A DNA stretch of 64,000 bases from Sipunculus nudus (taxonomy: Eukaryota > Annelida > Sipuncula > Golfingiida > Sipunculidae): the NCBI GenBank assembly GCA_026874595.1, contig CM049313.1:57683159-57747158 (forward strand), in the 5' to 3' direction. The notes beneath the pieces are model-generated. The model worked only from the letters and a program-made list of their open reading frames with translations, searched no databases and was not told the DNA's origin. The position numbers and the translations under genes are program-made. Shown piece by piece: positions 13,801-25,290 of the stretch. The first letter of the stretch is position 1; the number at the start of each line of letters is the position of its first letter.

Positions 13801-16800
13801 ACCTGCCTCAGATTCTCAGAGATTCCTCAACAGTAGATGAAGTTGTCCGGATATATCTTAGTCAGATATTTACAGGAATGCCAAGGTTTGTTACATAGAC
13901 AAAAACACAGACAAGTGACACTGACTTGTATATGCTGCTTAGTTAAATAATGTTGCTTACCGGTAGTTAAATGATATGACATACTTTCTATAATCATTTG
14001 TTAAATAAAGCTTGTATTATAAATATTCTTCATATAGAATCTATATCATCTGTATATATGACATCTGTCAAAAACCATGTTTGCTGCTGTGCCTAGTACT
14101 AGTGTAAACACCATAATAGTAATCATGTAAGATCAGATACTGTAGTTCATATTCCGAAGGCTAATTTTTCAAGATTTTCACATTTTCTTTATTTAGTGAG
14201 GGTTCCATTTTTACAATTTACCGATCTTGTCCCCTTAAGAAAGATAATATGAAATATCTGATATTTTCATAATGTCCATCTTTTATTTACTTGTAATTTT
14301 AAATATTTGTTATTGTTTAGAATTATTTAATTTTTTTTCCTGATGAATTTTAAACCTACGGGTGTGGTCACATGGACAACAAACATAAAATGCAAATAAG
14401 GCTATGTTTAAAATGATCATTCACCTGTGTAAATGGGGCATTTTATTCACGAATGTATAATTTTTGTGATAATTTTTCTTTTGTAAATATGACCAATTTG
14501 AAAATCTTTTTAAAAAAAAGCCAACCATTGTATACTTTATTGATACCTTGCAAGGAAATAACACTTTGCCCCAGATCAGGAAGAAAAGGGAGAAAAGTGG
14601 ACATTGATGGGGTGCTGTATATTTACTGACAGTAATATGGTGCAGTTTAATAACTGATTTGTCTTATTCTTAGTGCTGTAGATTGTAGTCAGATGCCAGT
14701 GAAGACCACAGTTCCATTTCCTCGAATATTCAACAAGTCATTAACAGAAGAAGGGTCACTATCCAGTACCGACAGACCTGACTATAAAAGTAAGCACATC
14801 CTACAAAACCAAAACTTGCTTTCAGCTAGAATGCATTTAATTCAGGTATCACCTTTGGACACTTTGCTCACAGCCAACTGAAAGTCAACTGAGCTATAGC
14901 CGTTATCCTTTATCTGTCACCAGTCCATCTGTCAGGCTGTCTGTCTGTCCATCTCTCTGTTAACCAGGCACAAACCATAACCGCTGGACCTAGAATCATG
15001 TAACTGGACATCATCTGGGGAGTTCAATTAAAAATCTCTTGGGAAACCTGAGATTAGGTCTCTGATACCCATATCCTTTGAGCTATGGGACTGAAAATAC
15101 CCCCAGAATAATTAAAAATTTGATACAAAAGCTCAAGTATCTAAATAAAAATTTCATTGATTGCCATGATTTTTTGCATGCTTATTGATTATGGAATGTT
15201 TCATCAGTTCCTGCAGACTGCCATCTGGATTTTTTTTCGAATTTTTCACACATTTTTTGTCACTATTTTTGAGACCTTCAAAGATGTGATCATCTGTTAA
15301 CAGGGCACAAATCCTAACCATTGGGTCTTGAAATGTCTTACTTTACATCCAGGGAGATCCATGAAAAATCTCCATGGAAACCTGAAATTAGGTCTCTGTT
15401 ACCCATATCCTCTGAGCTATGGGGCTTAGAAATACCTACCAGAATAATATAAAAATTTGATACCAGAGCTCCAGTGTCTGAACAACTCAAGTATTGATCA
15501 CCATGATTTTTTGCATGCGTATTGATCATGGAGTGTTCCAGCCATTAGTTCCTGCAGACTGGTAGTGCCACCTGGATTTTTTTTTCAAAATTTTTATCTT
15601 TTTTCAAGAACTTCAGAGATGGGGTTGTCTGTTATCGGGGCACAAATTGTACTTATTGGACCTAGAATCTTCTAATGTTAGATCCATGGAGGTCCATGAA
15701 AAATCTCCTTGGAAACCTGAAGCTATATGTTATCCATATCCTTTGAGCTATACAGCTTGTAAGTAACCTTCAGTATAATTAAAAATTTGATACAAAACCT
15801 CCAGTTTCTAAACAACTAATGCATTCATCACCATTATTCTTGCATGCACATTCATCATGGAGTGTTAATCACCTGCAGACTGGTGGTGCCACCTGGAAAT
15901 TTTCAAATTTTTATGCATTTTCTTTCAATTTTTATTTTTGAGACCTTCAAACATTCGGTCATCTGTTAACTGGGCACAAATCATATAAGTTGCACCTAGA
16001 GTCTACTAACTTGACATCCAGAGAGTTCCATTAAAAGTCTCCTTGGAAACCTAAAATTAGGTCTCTCTTACCCATATCCTCAGAGTTGTGTTTCAGTTGA
16101 TTTGGGATACCACCTAAAAATTGTGCATTCAGATGATAAAATTCCTTTCTTGAATGTCCTTCTAATCAGCTGGGCACCATGACCCTTGGGTCACTTGTTC
16201 TCTGTTTTTGAGACCTTTAAAGATGCAGTCGTTCGTTAACAGGGCACAAATCATAACCACTGGACCTAGAATCTTCTAACATATATCCTCGGAGGTCTTT
16301 GAAAAGTCTCCTTGGAAACCTGAAATTAGATCACTGTTACCTATGTTCTCTGAGCTATGGAGCTTATAATACCCCCCAGAATAATTAAAAATTTGGTACA
16401 AAAGCAGGGCACAAATTGTAACCACTTGACCTAGAATGTACTTTTTAGCTCAGCTGAAAAAAAATCCTTGCATACCTTTAATAAGGTCATGGTGATCTAT
16501 ATTCTGCAAGCTTTGTTCTAGAAACATCAAATTACTGTTTGGTCCAGTAGCAAATGTTCAGTCATGCTTAGTATCTCTATTTTGCCCTGAACCAACCCTG
16601 AACCAGGTAATGTGCTTTATGCGTACAAATCTTCCTGCCCCTCCCAAAATTTTAACAACATGTGCAACCATTTTCTTAATAATAAGACAACAGTTGTAAA
16701 ATTTGGGCCGTTATCTCATGCTTGTTAGCTGAGCGTCATGACCCATGGGTCACTTGGTCAGATATCTTAGTTTATGTCAACAAACTTATCAGTATAAATT

Positions 16801-19800
16801 TTAATTTTTGCAACATGGTGAAAATATTAAGCTGGCATATAATTTGAGGACACGTCCTTTATTATACATAAATTAAAAGAAAATAATCTTGCAGTATAGA
16901 AATAGTTAAGCAAACTGATCTTTGGCATCATATATACTGAAACTGTCAGAATTCAACAGTTCAGAATGTTGTACCTATGTTAACTTGCCCAGTCTCTCCA
17001 ATTTTTTGATGGAATGCTCAGAACCCAGTATATGATCAGGTGACTTAGGACAAAAAAAAGGTATGGTTCTCAGGCACTTTTTTAAGCGAACCTGTGAGCT
17101 TATGCGACTGTGCGGCGGCATCCGTCGTGCGTCGTGTGTCGTGCGTCGTCTGTACGTTAACCATAGCTATCCCAAAAATGGCAGGAGCTAGCATCACCAA
17201 ATTGTTGGCAAATAATCAGTCTTCCAAAAAACTATACAGATTTTGTTTATTTTTTTTCTAACTGCATTTTCTTAGATTTTATAGGGAAAAAGCTAAAAAA
17301 GCTTAAAAAATCTTCTTCTCCGAAATTGTCCAGCCAAATTGTCCAATATTTCACAGAAATGATCCATGGAACAATCTTTCTCAAGTTTGTTCGAATGGTT
17401 CCAGTTTGGAGATTTTTGGCCGAGTTACAGGAGGTTGAACTTTGTTAACTGTGCAAAAAAGCATATTAAAATTTAAATCTCAGAAACGGCTGTAGCTATC
17501 ATCACCAAATTTTATGCCAAAGTTGGTCACATAGGTCATATCTGAAATTGAGGTATTGGTGGCGCCACCTGCATCAGCCTTTTTTGTACGGGGTCATCAG
17601 TGCCTGTATCACACTGAGGGCTACAAAAATCTTCTTCTCTGAAACCATATGGCCAAAATGTTTAATATCGCACAGAAATGATCCTAGGGTAGTGCTTTCT
17701 GAAGTTTGTTCAAATGGTCTTTTTTAAGTGACTTTTGGCTAAGTTATTGGAAGCTGAATTTAGTCATATGCCATAACAGCCTATTTTAGCTCAGTGGCTA
17801 CAAAGATCTTCTTCTCAAAAACCACTGGGCCAAATTCTTAAATCTCACACATTAATTATCCTCAGATGTTGATAATTCAAGTTTGTTCAAATTTTTGATT
17901 CAGTGCTTTTTGGCTGAGTTACAGGAAGCTGAACTTAGCCAGTTTGCTGTATCTTCCTATATGAGTTATAAACCTGCGAAACGTTTTTCCACTGACGCCA
18001 GTTTGTTAAATATTTTACAAGAATAATCTCTACAATAATTCTTATAATAATTGTCATTAATGGTTCCACATGAATGATTTTTGGCTGAATTATGGAGATT
18101 GAATTGAGTCATTTTACCATATATGTTAACTGTGTGATACTGTTAATTCTAGCCTGGCACCAGTTTATCAGCATCTATTACATCATACCACTAGACATTT
18201 TGATTTCAGGTTATCATTGGTTAATATTGACAAGAAAGTTTTTTTAAAAGCTTTTAAAAAATTTAGATTTATGATTTAAGTTATTCATCATACCAGGCAA
18301 TGTTACAATCTTGGATATTCAGCTCTCTGTGGCTATATAAAGACAACCGTACGTGGATTATAAATTATTGGTATCCCTACTCAGCTTAATTCAAGAATTT
18401 GCCATCAATGAGATATATCTGTATTTTAATTTTGCATTCAGTATGCATCTGTAATAATTTTACATATATTCCTGATTTTTTTTTATAATAAGTCAGTTGA
18501 AAAGCATTTTGTATTAGGAAAATAAATTTCAAAGTTATTTCAAGTAGGGACCACTTCTGTGTACAGATGGCAGCACTTGGTTTACCATTGGCAGATTGCC
18601 ACTGCCTTGATGTTGGCCATTAGCCAAGATGATGTCAGCTCTATAAATAGTTTTGGCACAGTGCCTGGATTGGAAGAAGTGCAGCCAGGTATAGGTCAAG
18701 AGTTCACTCAGTGCAGTAGCTGCATTCTATTTATAGCTTTGGCAGACTGCTCTTTGCATCACATTTGGCACCAAAGTTCAGCCTGAATCTATCTATAGCT
18801 TTGGCAGACTATGCAACAGGTTGAGTTCACTCAGTGCAGCCAGGCACAGGTCAAAAGTTCACTCAGTCTAGCCAGGTGCAGGTCAAGAGTTCACTCAATG
18901 CAGTAGCTTGAGGCAGCAATTTGTCACAGGTCACTCTGGGGCAACTGCCTTACTCACCTAAGCCTTGTCAGCCCAGTGCATCAAACTCTGGGGAAATTTG
19001 ATGTATTGGACTGATATTTTTACCTGTCTATGCGTCTTTGATGGTTACAAGACAGGTGGTGCCTCCTACATTGACTTTTGCAGTGTATGCGCCTGCTTAT
19101 TTCTACAGAGGAATTTGATACATCAGCCTAAAATTTGGCATGTTTATACATATCGGGTAGCTTTATAGTGTACAAGACTGGTGGCGCCACCTACAATGAT
19201 TTTTGCACAGTGTATGTCCCTGCTTATTTCACAGGAGGGGTTTGACTTCTCAGTCTGACATTGGTGGTGACTGATGGTGCAAGCTACAATCATTGTATCC
19301 GCCAAAACAGAGTTTTGCGGATACTATGTTTTCAGTCAGAAGCCGACGCTGCCGCCTTTGCCACATAGGTTTCCGGAGAACTCCTCCATAACCACCGGGC
19401 AGAATTTTTTAGCTCAGCTGACTATAAATCATCTGAGCTATAGTTGTGGTCCATTGTCCGTCGTCCATCCGTCTGTCCGTCCGTCAGTAGATGTGGCAAG
19501 TTTTGAAACCGTAAGACCTAGGAATCCAAAATTCAGCATAATGTTAGATGTCCCCAAGATCTCCTACCAAGCCATAAACTGGGTCTTTGCGACTTGGTTC
19601 CTTTGAGAAATTAAGGAAAAACCTCAATTTTAATTAAAAACCTATTTTCACACTTCAGGACTGCCTAATATCAAAACCACACATCTGTTTTTCCTCATAT
19701 TTACCATAAATAATCCTCTATATAGTTCCTATGTACATGCCAGAAATTAGGTCTGTATTATATAATATAAAAAAAGTTATGGGCCCAAAAAACATAATGC

Positions 19801-22349
19801 ATTTTGTAAATAATCAGAAAAGAAATTTGATCGCTTAACACAAAACTTGCTAAGCACTTTTTTCCAGTAATATTACTTTAATAATGAAAATTAAATTGTA
19901 TACCCAAAATTAGATCAAAATCTTTAAATTTTTAAAAAATATTAGCAAAAATAAAAAATTGGTACCTTAAATTTTGCCCAACTTTGACCATGGCACGTTT
20001 TTTTCCTGTAACTGCTGTGGATTTAATTTTGGAAGTATGTTTTTGTTAGCATTTCAACTGTTAACACCTAAAATTTGAAACCAGTCGATCAAAAACTGTA
20101 GATTTTATTCAAGTTTTCAAGCATCATGTCACATATTGTTTATATCAAGATAGTGTTATGCAGTTTGCTAGAGCTCAGCTCCTGAGCTTCAGCTCTAAGT
20201 TCCTTAAATTTGGCATACAGTTAGATGTCTCCAAAATCCCCTATCATGCCAAGAATTCGGTCACTTGGACTTGATTCCTTTGAGATATTAATGAATAAAC
20301 TTCATTTTTCCAATAAAAACCCATTGTTACACTTTAAGACTACCTAATATCTAAACCACTGATCTGACTTTAATCATAAATAATATACATACTTTTCTAT
20401 ACAATCGCTATGCACATGCCAGAAATGATGTCAGTATTGCGTATTTTTCTTAAGTTATGGGCCCAAACATAATGCACTTTTTAAAAAATCAAGAAATATA
20501 TTTACTCACCTAAGATGAGAATTGCTGAAACTGGAGACTTTTTTCAGGAATATAACTTTATTCAATCAAGATTCAATTGTTTACCCAATATTAGATCTGA
20601 ATTTTGCAAATTTTCAAGTTATTAGCATAAATAAAAAATCAATACCTTAAATTTTGTCCAACTTTGGCAATGGCATGTTTTTTCCCTGTAAGCACTGTTG
20701 ATTTAATTTTCACAGCATATATACATAAGGATTTAATCTTTTAAAATCTGAAATTTCAAAGGAATTGATTGAAAAGAGTAGCTTTTATCAAGTTTTCATA
20801 CACCATGTCAAGTGTTGTTTACATCTAGCCCACCCAGTAGTACAGCCTTCATTTGCATTATGTAACCCACCCCAGGCAGCTTGCCTTGGCTCAGCTTGGC
20901 CACTACTAGCAAGTTCCCCTCTGCCCTGCACCCCCCCCCCCCCCCCCAGATGGTGCATCAACTAGATGAATGTCATAATTTTCTGTGTTTCATTTTATTC
21001 TTGGCTATGCAATGCTACATTTTAGATTTTGTATTTACCACCAGGGTTACAATGATTAAAGTGCACATTTAATTGTGTCCTCAAAGTGGTGTATTGCTAT
21101 GAAAGTGTGGATGTTCATCAGATAAGTAATTCCTTACTTGAGAAAAGTAAAAACTTCACCAGGTGTGAAATTGACTATTAATTCCAGTAATAAATTATAG
21201 CTTAGATTATAATTAGCATAATGATATTGTTTTTCCCTCATTCAACCAACAGTGTGTATACTTTATTTGAAAAGATGTGTTTATTTTACCAAATTTACTG
21301 AATCTTTTATTTTATTTCGATGAATAAGATTAAGCATGTACTGAAAACTCCAGTGTGCAAAACCTTTTAATAGTGATTCAAGGAATAATCTTGTAGATGC
21401 CATGTTGTGGCATTATTTTCTTTTAAATTCAGTTTAAACATTCGTGATTTAAAAATAATAAAAATGTATGTGTATGCATAATATGACCCAATATGAGGTA
21501 CACTCTGGATATATAATGATTGCAACTTAGAATTCTAATATTTTAACTTATAATTTCAGTGTTTTTTAATACAAATTTATAAAACTTGTAAATAAAAAAA
21601 AAATTAATCAGATAAAAACTATTTTAATGGAAAAAGTGGATATGCTTAAATAATAGGCTTATATATAAACTTAAATGCATTATTCCCTTTAAAGTGAAAT
21701 AAAGGTTTTAGTCCATTCTGTCCACTGGCCTGTCGATCTGTAAATTTTCATATGCATCACAGTATCTCAAAACTTTTACTGTTTTTCTTCATGACATTCT
21801 TGTCAGAGTATAAGTTTGCAATCATATATTTAGAACTTTACTTTAACCAAGTAGGAGGGCCTCTTTACTCCTAGCTTCTCATATGCTTATATAAATGAAA
21901 AACATTAAAATGGAATATTTCGCATTTGCAAAAATTTCAAACTTAAGCTGAGCGCCGTGACCCATGGGTCCCTTGTTAAATTGCTCATACAATCAGTCAT
22001 GAGATCTTCCTCTAAAAGTAGTTTTGATCTAGCATATGAGCTTAAAATCAAAGTCCTTATTTTTTAGATCCTTCATGAATTACTTAAATTCTGATCTTTA
22101 TTTGTGGTATGAATTCTAGCATATGTTATAATTTCAGATGTGGATAGTGTTCCCTGCATGACCTGCCTTCAGTCTTCGGAAGAGATTGGTGAAACTTTAC
22201 AACATCTCTACACTGATATTAAAAAGGTTGACTTTAATAGGCTTCATAGATATGAAGAAATGGGACTAGAGGAAGATGACTTTAAAGAGTCTGTCAATGA
22301 ACTGATAACGCTTGCTGAGAACTACAGCTCGAACACTTCTGGCATGTGA
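1896..22349 (+). CDS. MSTO1: Misato homologue (tubulin-like mitochondrial morphology protein), 5' incomplete
   Basis: Thirteen exons can be read: 1896-1941, 3005-3074, 3881-3956, 4669-4729, 7009-7159, 7827-7944, 9297-9431, 10297-10449, 11907-12038, 13037-13215, 13793-13885, 14674-14789 and 22138-22349. All are bounded by AG/GT, all phases are compatible, and they total 1,542 nt (513 aa plus TGA). Family marks include GEVTYTPRLVAFDLKG in the first exon, VWSDFLRIHLHPKTV in exon 5, FHYGSG in exon 6 and DINDGFGGLSCELLQ, a tubulin/FtsZ-like loop, in exon 7. Misato (yeast DML1, human MSTO1) has a divergent tubulin fold and acts in mitochondrial distribution and morphology. Human MSTO1 is about 570 aa, so roughly 55 N-terminal residues are missing, probably in an exon left of the window. 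The last intron is 7.3 kb and full of mobile elements. Family assignment is firm; exact splice choice at exon 11 is ambiguous by 6 nt. Confidence 0.93.
2393..2890 (+). repeat. Dispersed repeat copy (starts GCCCGTCA), mate at 38,240-38,695
   Basis: This stretch lies in a misato intron and matches the reverse complement of 38,240-38,695. Shared blocks in order are GCCCGTCA at one end, AACAGATTATCT, GGCTACTTTGTGGTGTCGCC, and two blocks containing CATATTTAATGAG that themselves recur about 110 bp apart. The copies are clearly diverged. No coding capacity or terminal inverted repeat was seen, so the class is unknown. Confidence 0.65.
3588..3805. mobile_element. pogo/Tigger-like MITE remnant
   Basis: It begins with AGTAAAACCTGTATTATG, the style of pogo/Tigger terminal repeats, and ends with a segment whose complement reads GTGGAACCTCTCACATT. 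The interior carries repeated blocks such as CCCACTTTATAGAGGTG and CCACTATATGGAGG. It lies within a misato intron. The ends are too diverged to confirm a TA target-site duplication. Confidence 0.4.
5195..5600. repeat. Diverged direct repeat in misato intron
   Basis: Copies at about 5,204-5,300 and 5,486-5,590 share ACATTGCCATGAC, then GACATTCAATATGGCA, then a GGAGC/TTCGG block, with a 282-bp offset. Read on the minus strand, each falls in an open frame, but the frames differ between copies, so coding is not supported. Confidence 0.55.
9637..9885 (+). mobile_element. tRNA-derived SINE
   Basis: The head looks like a tRNA-derived RNA polymerase III promoter: an A-box-like TAGCCTAGAGGTTAAGG at about 9,651 and a B-box-like AGTTCAAACCTGG at about 9,693, spaced as in a tRNA gene. 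A tRNA-unrelated body follows to about 9,880. A functional tRNA was considered and rejected because the arms do not close into a full cloverleaf and the sequence continues into an unrelated tail. It lies in the misato intron between exons 7 and 8. Confidence 0.6.
11336..11778. mobile_element. Non-autonomous element with poly-C/poly-G ends and internal tandem repeat
   Basis: It runs from TTTTATGT followed by a C tract (11,341-11,354) to a G tract (11,757-11,769) followed by AGACAAAAAC, so the ends are roughly inverted. The interior has two units about 145 bp apart, each with a CTTCAAGGTCAAATCT block preceded by GACCTTG or ACCTTGG. It lies in the misato intron just before exon 9. Boundaries are approximate and the superfamily is unknown. 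Confidence 0.5.
13565..13721. mobile_element. 157-bp MITE, GGGCCTG...TTGCAA termini (intronic copy)
   Basis: The left end is GGGCCTGCTGCAATAA. The right end is the near-inverse, ...TTAATGCAACAAACCC. Flanking triplets are CTG (left) and CTA (right). The interior contains two inversely placed CTTAAG-type blocks. This is the same family as the element at 58,125-58,282. A three-base duplication and a GGG-starting TIR would fit a PIF/Harbinger-type MITE, although the target is not the usual TWA. Confidence 0.75.
14862..16441 (+). mobile_element. Family A Helentron-like element(s) with ~335-bp tandem units
   Basis: In the last misato intron. A decayed family A 5' end (ACTGAGCTATAGCC) is followed by units marked by GTTAAC.GGCACAAAT at about 14,960, 15,296, 15,631 and 15,964. 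A recognisable 3' end with TCAGCTG...CCATGACCCTTGGGTCAC stops near 16,199, but unit sequence resumes at 16,200-16,440. This suggests one element inserted into, or recombined with, another's array. Confidence 0.65.
16442..16758 (+). mobile_element. Short family A element (~317 bp), no tandem core
   Basis: It has the family A 5' end TTTTTAGCTCAGCTGA and the 3' end TTAGCTGAGCG followed by the palindrome ATGACCCATGGGTCAC and TTG. The body is unrelated to the tandem units of other copies, so this is a minimal derivative that keeps only the ends. Confidence 0.65.
17078..19405 (+). mobile_element. Family B Helentron-like element, 3' end not found
   Basis: The 5' end is TTTTAAGCGAACCTGTGAGC, followed by GTCGTGCGTCGT-rich sequence. 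The body matches the family B copy at 25,291-33,029, including GTTCACTCAGTGCAG units near 18,700-18,900 and GGTGGCGCCACCT at 17,558-17,570 and about 19,178. The family 3' hairpin is not visible before the family A element starting near 19,406, so the copy is truncated or interrupted there. Confidence 0.7.
19406..21977 (+). mobile_element. Family A Helentron-like element, type II body (~680-bp units)
   Basis: The 5' end TTTTTTAGCTCAGCTGAC is followed by a second inverse copy (TCTGAGCTATAG) and a CCGTC-rich tract. The 3' end is AAGCTGAGCGCCGTGACCCATGGGTC, then CCTTGTT. The body has two long units offset by about 678 bp (TTAGATGTC-CCAA blocks at about 19,545 and 20,223) and a 17-base C tract near 20,931. 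It lies in the last misato intron in the sense direction. Confidence 0.75.
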
Positions 22350-22420
22350 TACCTGATATTCATTAGACGACAAATATTTAAATACTTGAAAAAAGAGATT
22401 TGTCAGTAAGAACTAGCTGT

Positions 22421-22810
22421 CTGCCGATTAATAATATAATTGATAATTGGTCATTTTTTTTACAAAATCAGTTCAATCAATTGCATTTTTGCATAATTGA
22501 ATAAAAAATTATGTATCCACATGCATAGAATCTATACCTGTCAGAGATATACGAACACAAAGTAACAAACAGCATCAAAACAGACCCAACAATCGTCTGA
22601 CAGCAAGTTGACCTTCGATGTTGATGGTTTGATGTTTTCATTATGAATAACGATGTAAGTCTCACACTTTTTACAAGAGTCAGTATTTTAGGTCCTAGTA
22701 TACAGTAGATTTTAAGGTTATGTAGAATGAACATAAAATAATCGATTAATAATTGATCATTGGTCATTTTTATTTTTCTATCATTGATTATAACCAGTAG
22801 GAACCAGTGT
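22421..22810 (+). repeat. Dispersed repeat, mate at 41,740-41,960
   Basis: It shares with 41,740-41,960 the ordered blocks AGCAAGT.GACCTT.GATG, GATGGTTT, TTCATTATGAATA, CATAAAATAATCGATT and ATTGATCAT.GGTC. Near-copies of the GATTAATAAT...GGTCATTTTT block occur at both its ends (about 22,426 and 22,745), so each copy may be flanked by short direct repeats. No protein is encoded. Confidence 0.6.
22500..22505 (+). terminator. Candidate misato poly(A) signal
   Basis: AATAAA lies about 150 bp after the misato TGA. No other AATAAA hexamer was noticed closer to the stop. It overlaps a dispersed repeat, so the true 3' end needs transcript evidence. Confidence 0.4.
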
Positions 22811-23091
22811 ACTTTGCCTTGCAGCACAGCTGAGTCAAAGCATAGACTAGCATTATCTGCTTAAAGCAGACTTGTGCTGCTTTCATCCTGATTGAGCTAT
22901 TGTTGTCATGACAACGCCATTTTGTTCATTATGCTGTTCAGATGTGGTTTAACCTTTTATTATCATGGCACTAAAATTTGCCGACCAAAGTTGCACAGCA
23001 TTTTTAGCTCAGCTGACTTTCAGTCATGCTGAGCTATAGCCATCACTCTTTGTCCGTCGTCCCTCTGTCTGTCTGTCCATCTGTCTGTCTG

Positions 23092-25290
23092 TCCGTTAAC
23101 CTGGCACAAATCGTAACTGCTGGACTAAGAATCTTGTAACTTGACATTTTGAGAGGTCGATGAAAAGTCTCCTTGGAAACCAGAAATCAGGTCTCTGTTA
23201 CCCATATCCTTCGAGCTATTGGGCCCCAAAGTACCCCCCAGAATAGTAAAAAATTTCATACAAAAACTTCAATATCTCGTTAAATACATCACTGATGGTC
23301 ATGATTTTTGGCATACGTATTGATCATGAGATGTTCCATCAGTTCCTGCAGACTGGTGGCGCCACCTGTATTTTTTTATTTTTTACGAATTTTTTTCTCT
23401 ATTTTTGAGACCTTTAAAAATTGTGAACATCTGTTAACAGGGCACAAATCATAACGACTGTACCTAGAATCTTCATTCTTGACGCAGTGAGAGACCTATG
23501 AAAAGTCTCCATGGAAACCAGAAATTAGGTCTCTGTTACCCAAATCCTTTGAGATATGGTGCCCCAAAGTACCCCCCAGAATAGTCAAAAATTTCATACA
23601 AAAACTTCAAAATCTCATTAACTCCATCACTGATGGTCATGATTTTTGGCATACATATTGATCATAGAATGTTTCATTAGTTTCTGCAGACTGGTGGCCC
23701 CACCTGTATTTTTCGATATATTAGGAATTGTTTTCTCTATTTTTAGACCTTTAAAAATGTGAACATCTGTTAACAGGGCACAAATTGTAAAGACTGGACC
23801 TAGAATCTTCATTCTTGACACACAGAGAGACCCATGAAAAGTCTCCATGGAAACCTGGAATTAGGTCTCTGTTACCCATATCCTTTGAGCTGTGGGGCTC
23901 CCAATTACCCCCCAGAATAATGGAAAATTTGATAAAAAAAACTGCAACATCTCAATAACTACAACACTGATGGTCATGATTTTTGGCATACATATTGATC
24001 AAGAGGTGTTCCATCAGTTCCTGCAGACTGATGGCGCCACCTGTATTTTCTCAAATTTTTACAATTTTTTTTCTCTATTTATGAGACCTTTCAGGATGTA
24101 GTTATCTGCCAACAGGGTACAAATCGTAACGACTGGACCTAGAATCTTCATTCTTGACACACAGGGAGACCCATGAAAAGTCTCCATGGAAACCTGAAAT
24201 TAGGTCTCTGTTACCCATATCCTTTGAGGTATGGCACTCCAAAGTACAGCTCGGAATAATGGAATATTTGATACAAAAGCTGAAGTATCTGAACAACTAA
24301 TGCAGACATCACCATAATAGTTTTTTTTATGAATTTTTTTCTCTACTTTTGCCACCTTTAAAAATATGAACATCTGTTAACAGGGCACAAATGGTATAGA
24401 CTGGACCTAGAATCTTCATTCTAGACACAGGGAGACCCATGAAAAGTCTCCATGGAAAACTGAAATTAGGTCTCTGTTACTCATATTCTTCAAGCTGTAT
24501 GGCTCCAAAATACCCCTAAGAATAATGAAAAATTTGATACAAAAACTGCAGTATCTCAATAACTACAACACTGATGGTCATGATTTTTGGCATACACATT
24601 TATCATGAGGTGTTCCATCAGTTTCTGCAGACTGGGTGCGCCACCTCTTTTTTTTTCAAATTTTTACAAATTTTTATCTCTATTTTTGTGACCTTTAAAG
24701 ATATAGTTATCTGTCAACAGGGTACAAATTGTAACAACTGGGCCTAGAATCTTCATTCTTGTCATGCAAGGAGGCCCATGAAAAGTGTCTGTGGAAACCT
24801 GAAATTAGGTCTCTGTTTCCCATATCCTTCAAGCTATAGGACTCCGAAGTATCCCTCAGAATAATGAACAATTTGATACAAAAGCTGAAGTATCTGAACA
24901 ACTAATGCAGAGATCACCATGATTCTTTGGATGGATATTGTTTATGGAGTGTTTCATCAGTTTCTGCAGACAGGTGGTGCCACCTATATTTTATTCAATT
25001 TTTTAAATTTTTTTCTCTATTTTTGAGACCTTTAAGGAAGCTGTCATCTGTTTACATGGCACAAATTGTAACAACTGGACCTAGAATCTTCATTCTTGTC
25101 ATGCAAGGAGTCCCATGAAAAGTGTCTGTGGAAACCTGAAATTAGGTCTCTGTTACCCATATCCTTCAAGCTATAGGACTCCGAAGTATCCCTCAGAATA
25201 ATGGAAAATTTGATACAAAAGCTGAAGTATCTGAACAACTAATGCAGAGATCACCATGATTCTTTGCATGCATATTGACCATTAAGTCTT
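23092..25290 (+). repeat. Tandem array, ~338-bp unit, about 6.5 copies
   Basis: Unit starts marked by GTTAAC.GGCACAAAT fall at about 23,092, 23,431, 23,766, 24,106, 24,370, 24,710 and 25,047. Spacings are 339, 335, 340, 264, 340 and 337, so one unit has lost about 75 bp. Each unit carries CTGGACCTAGAATCTTCATT, CCATGGAAACC, TTAGGTCTCTGTTACCCATA and a G-G-C-G-C-C-A-C-C motif. Short open frames recur in the units but are not conserved as protein. Confidence 0.9.

Larger units (their letters stand above)
22350..23000. other. misato 3' flank: likely 3' UTR plus dispersed repeat
   Basis: No gene was seen after the misato stop. The stretch holds a candidate poly(A) signal and one repeat copy (22,421-22,810), both listed separately, then AT-rich DNA up to the family A element at 23,001. 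Confidence 0.6.

Noticed and set aside
24102-25238. Three similar minus-strand frames of 64 codons with shared sequence
   Set aside because: They recur because they lie in tandem 338-bp units of a family A element; they are not conserved in other units and have no domain.
23092-25290. Regular repeats suggesting a CRISPR array
   Set aside because: Eukaryotic context, ~338-bp near-identical units without unique spacers; a transposon tandem core.
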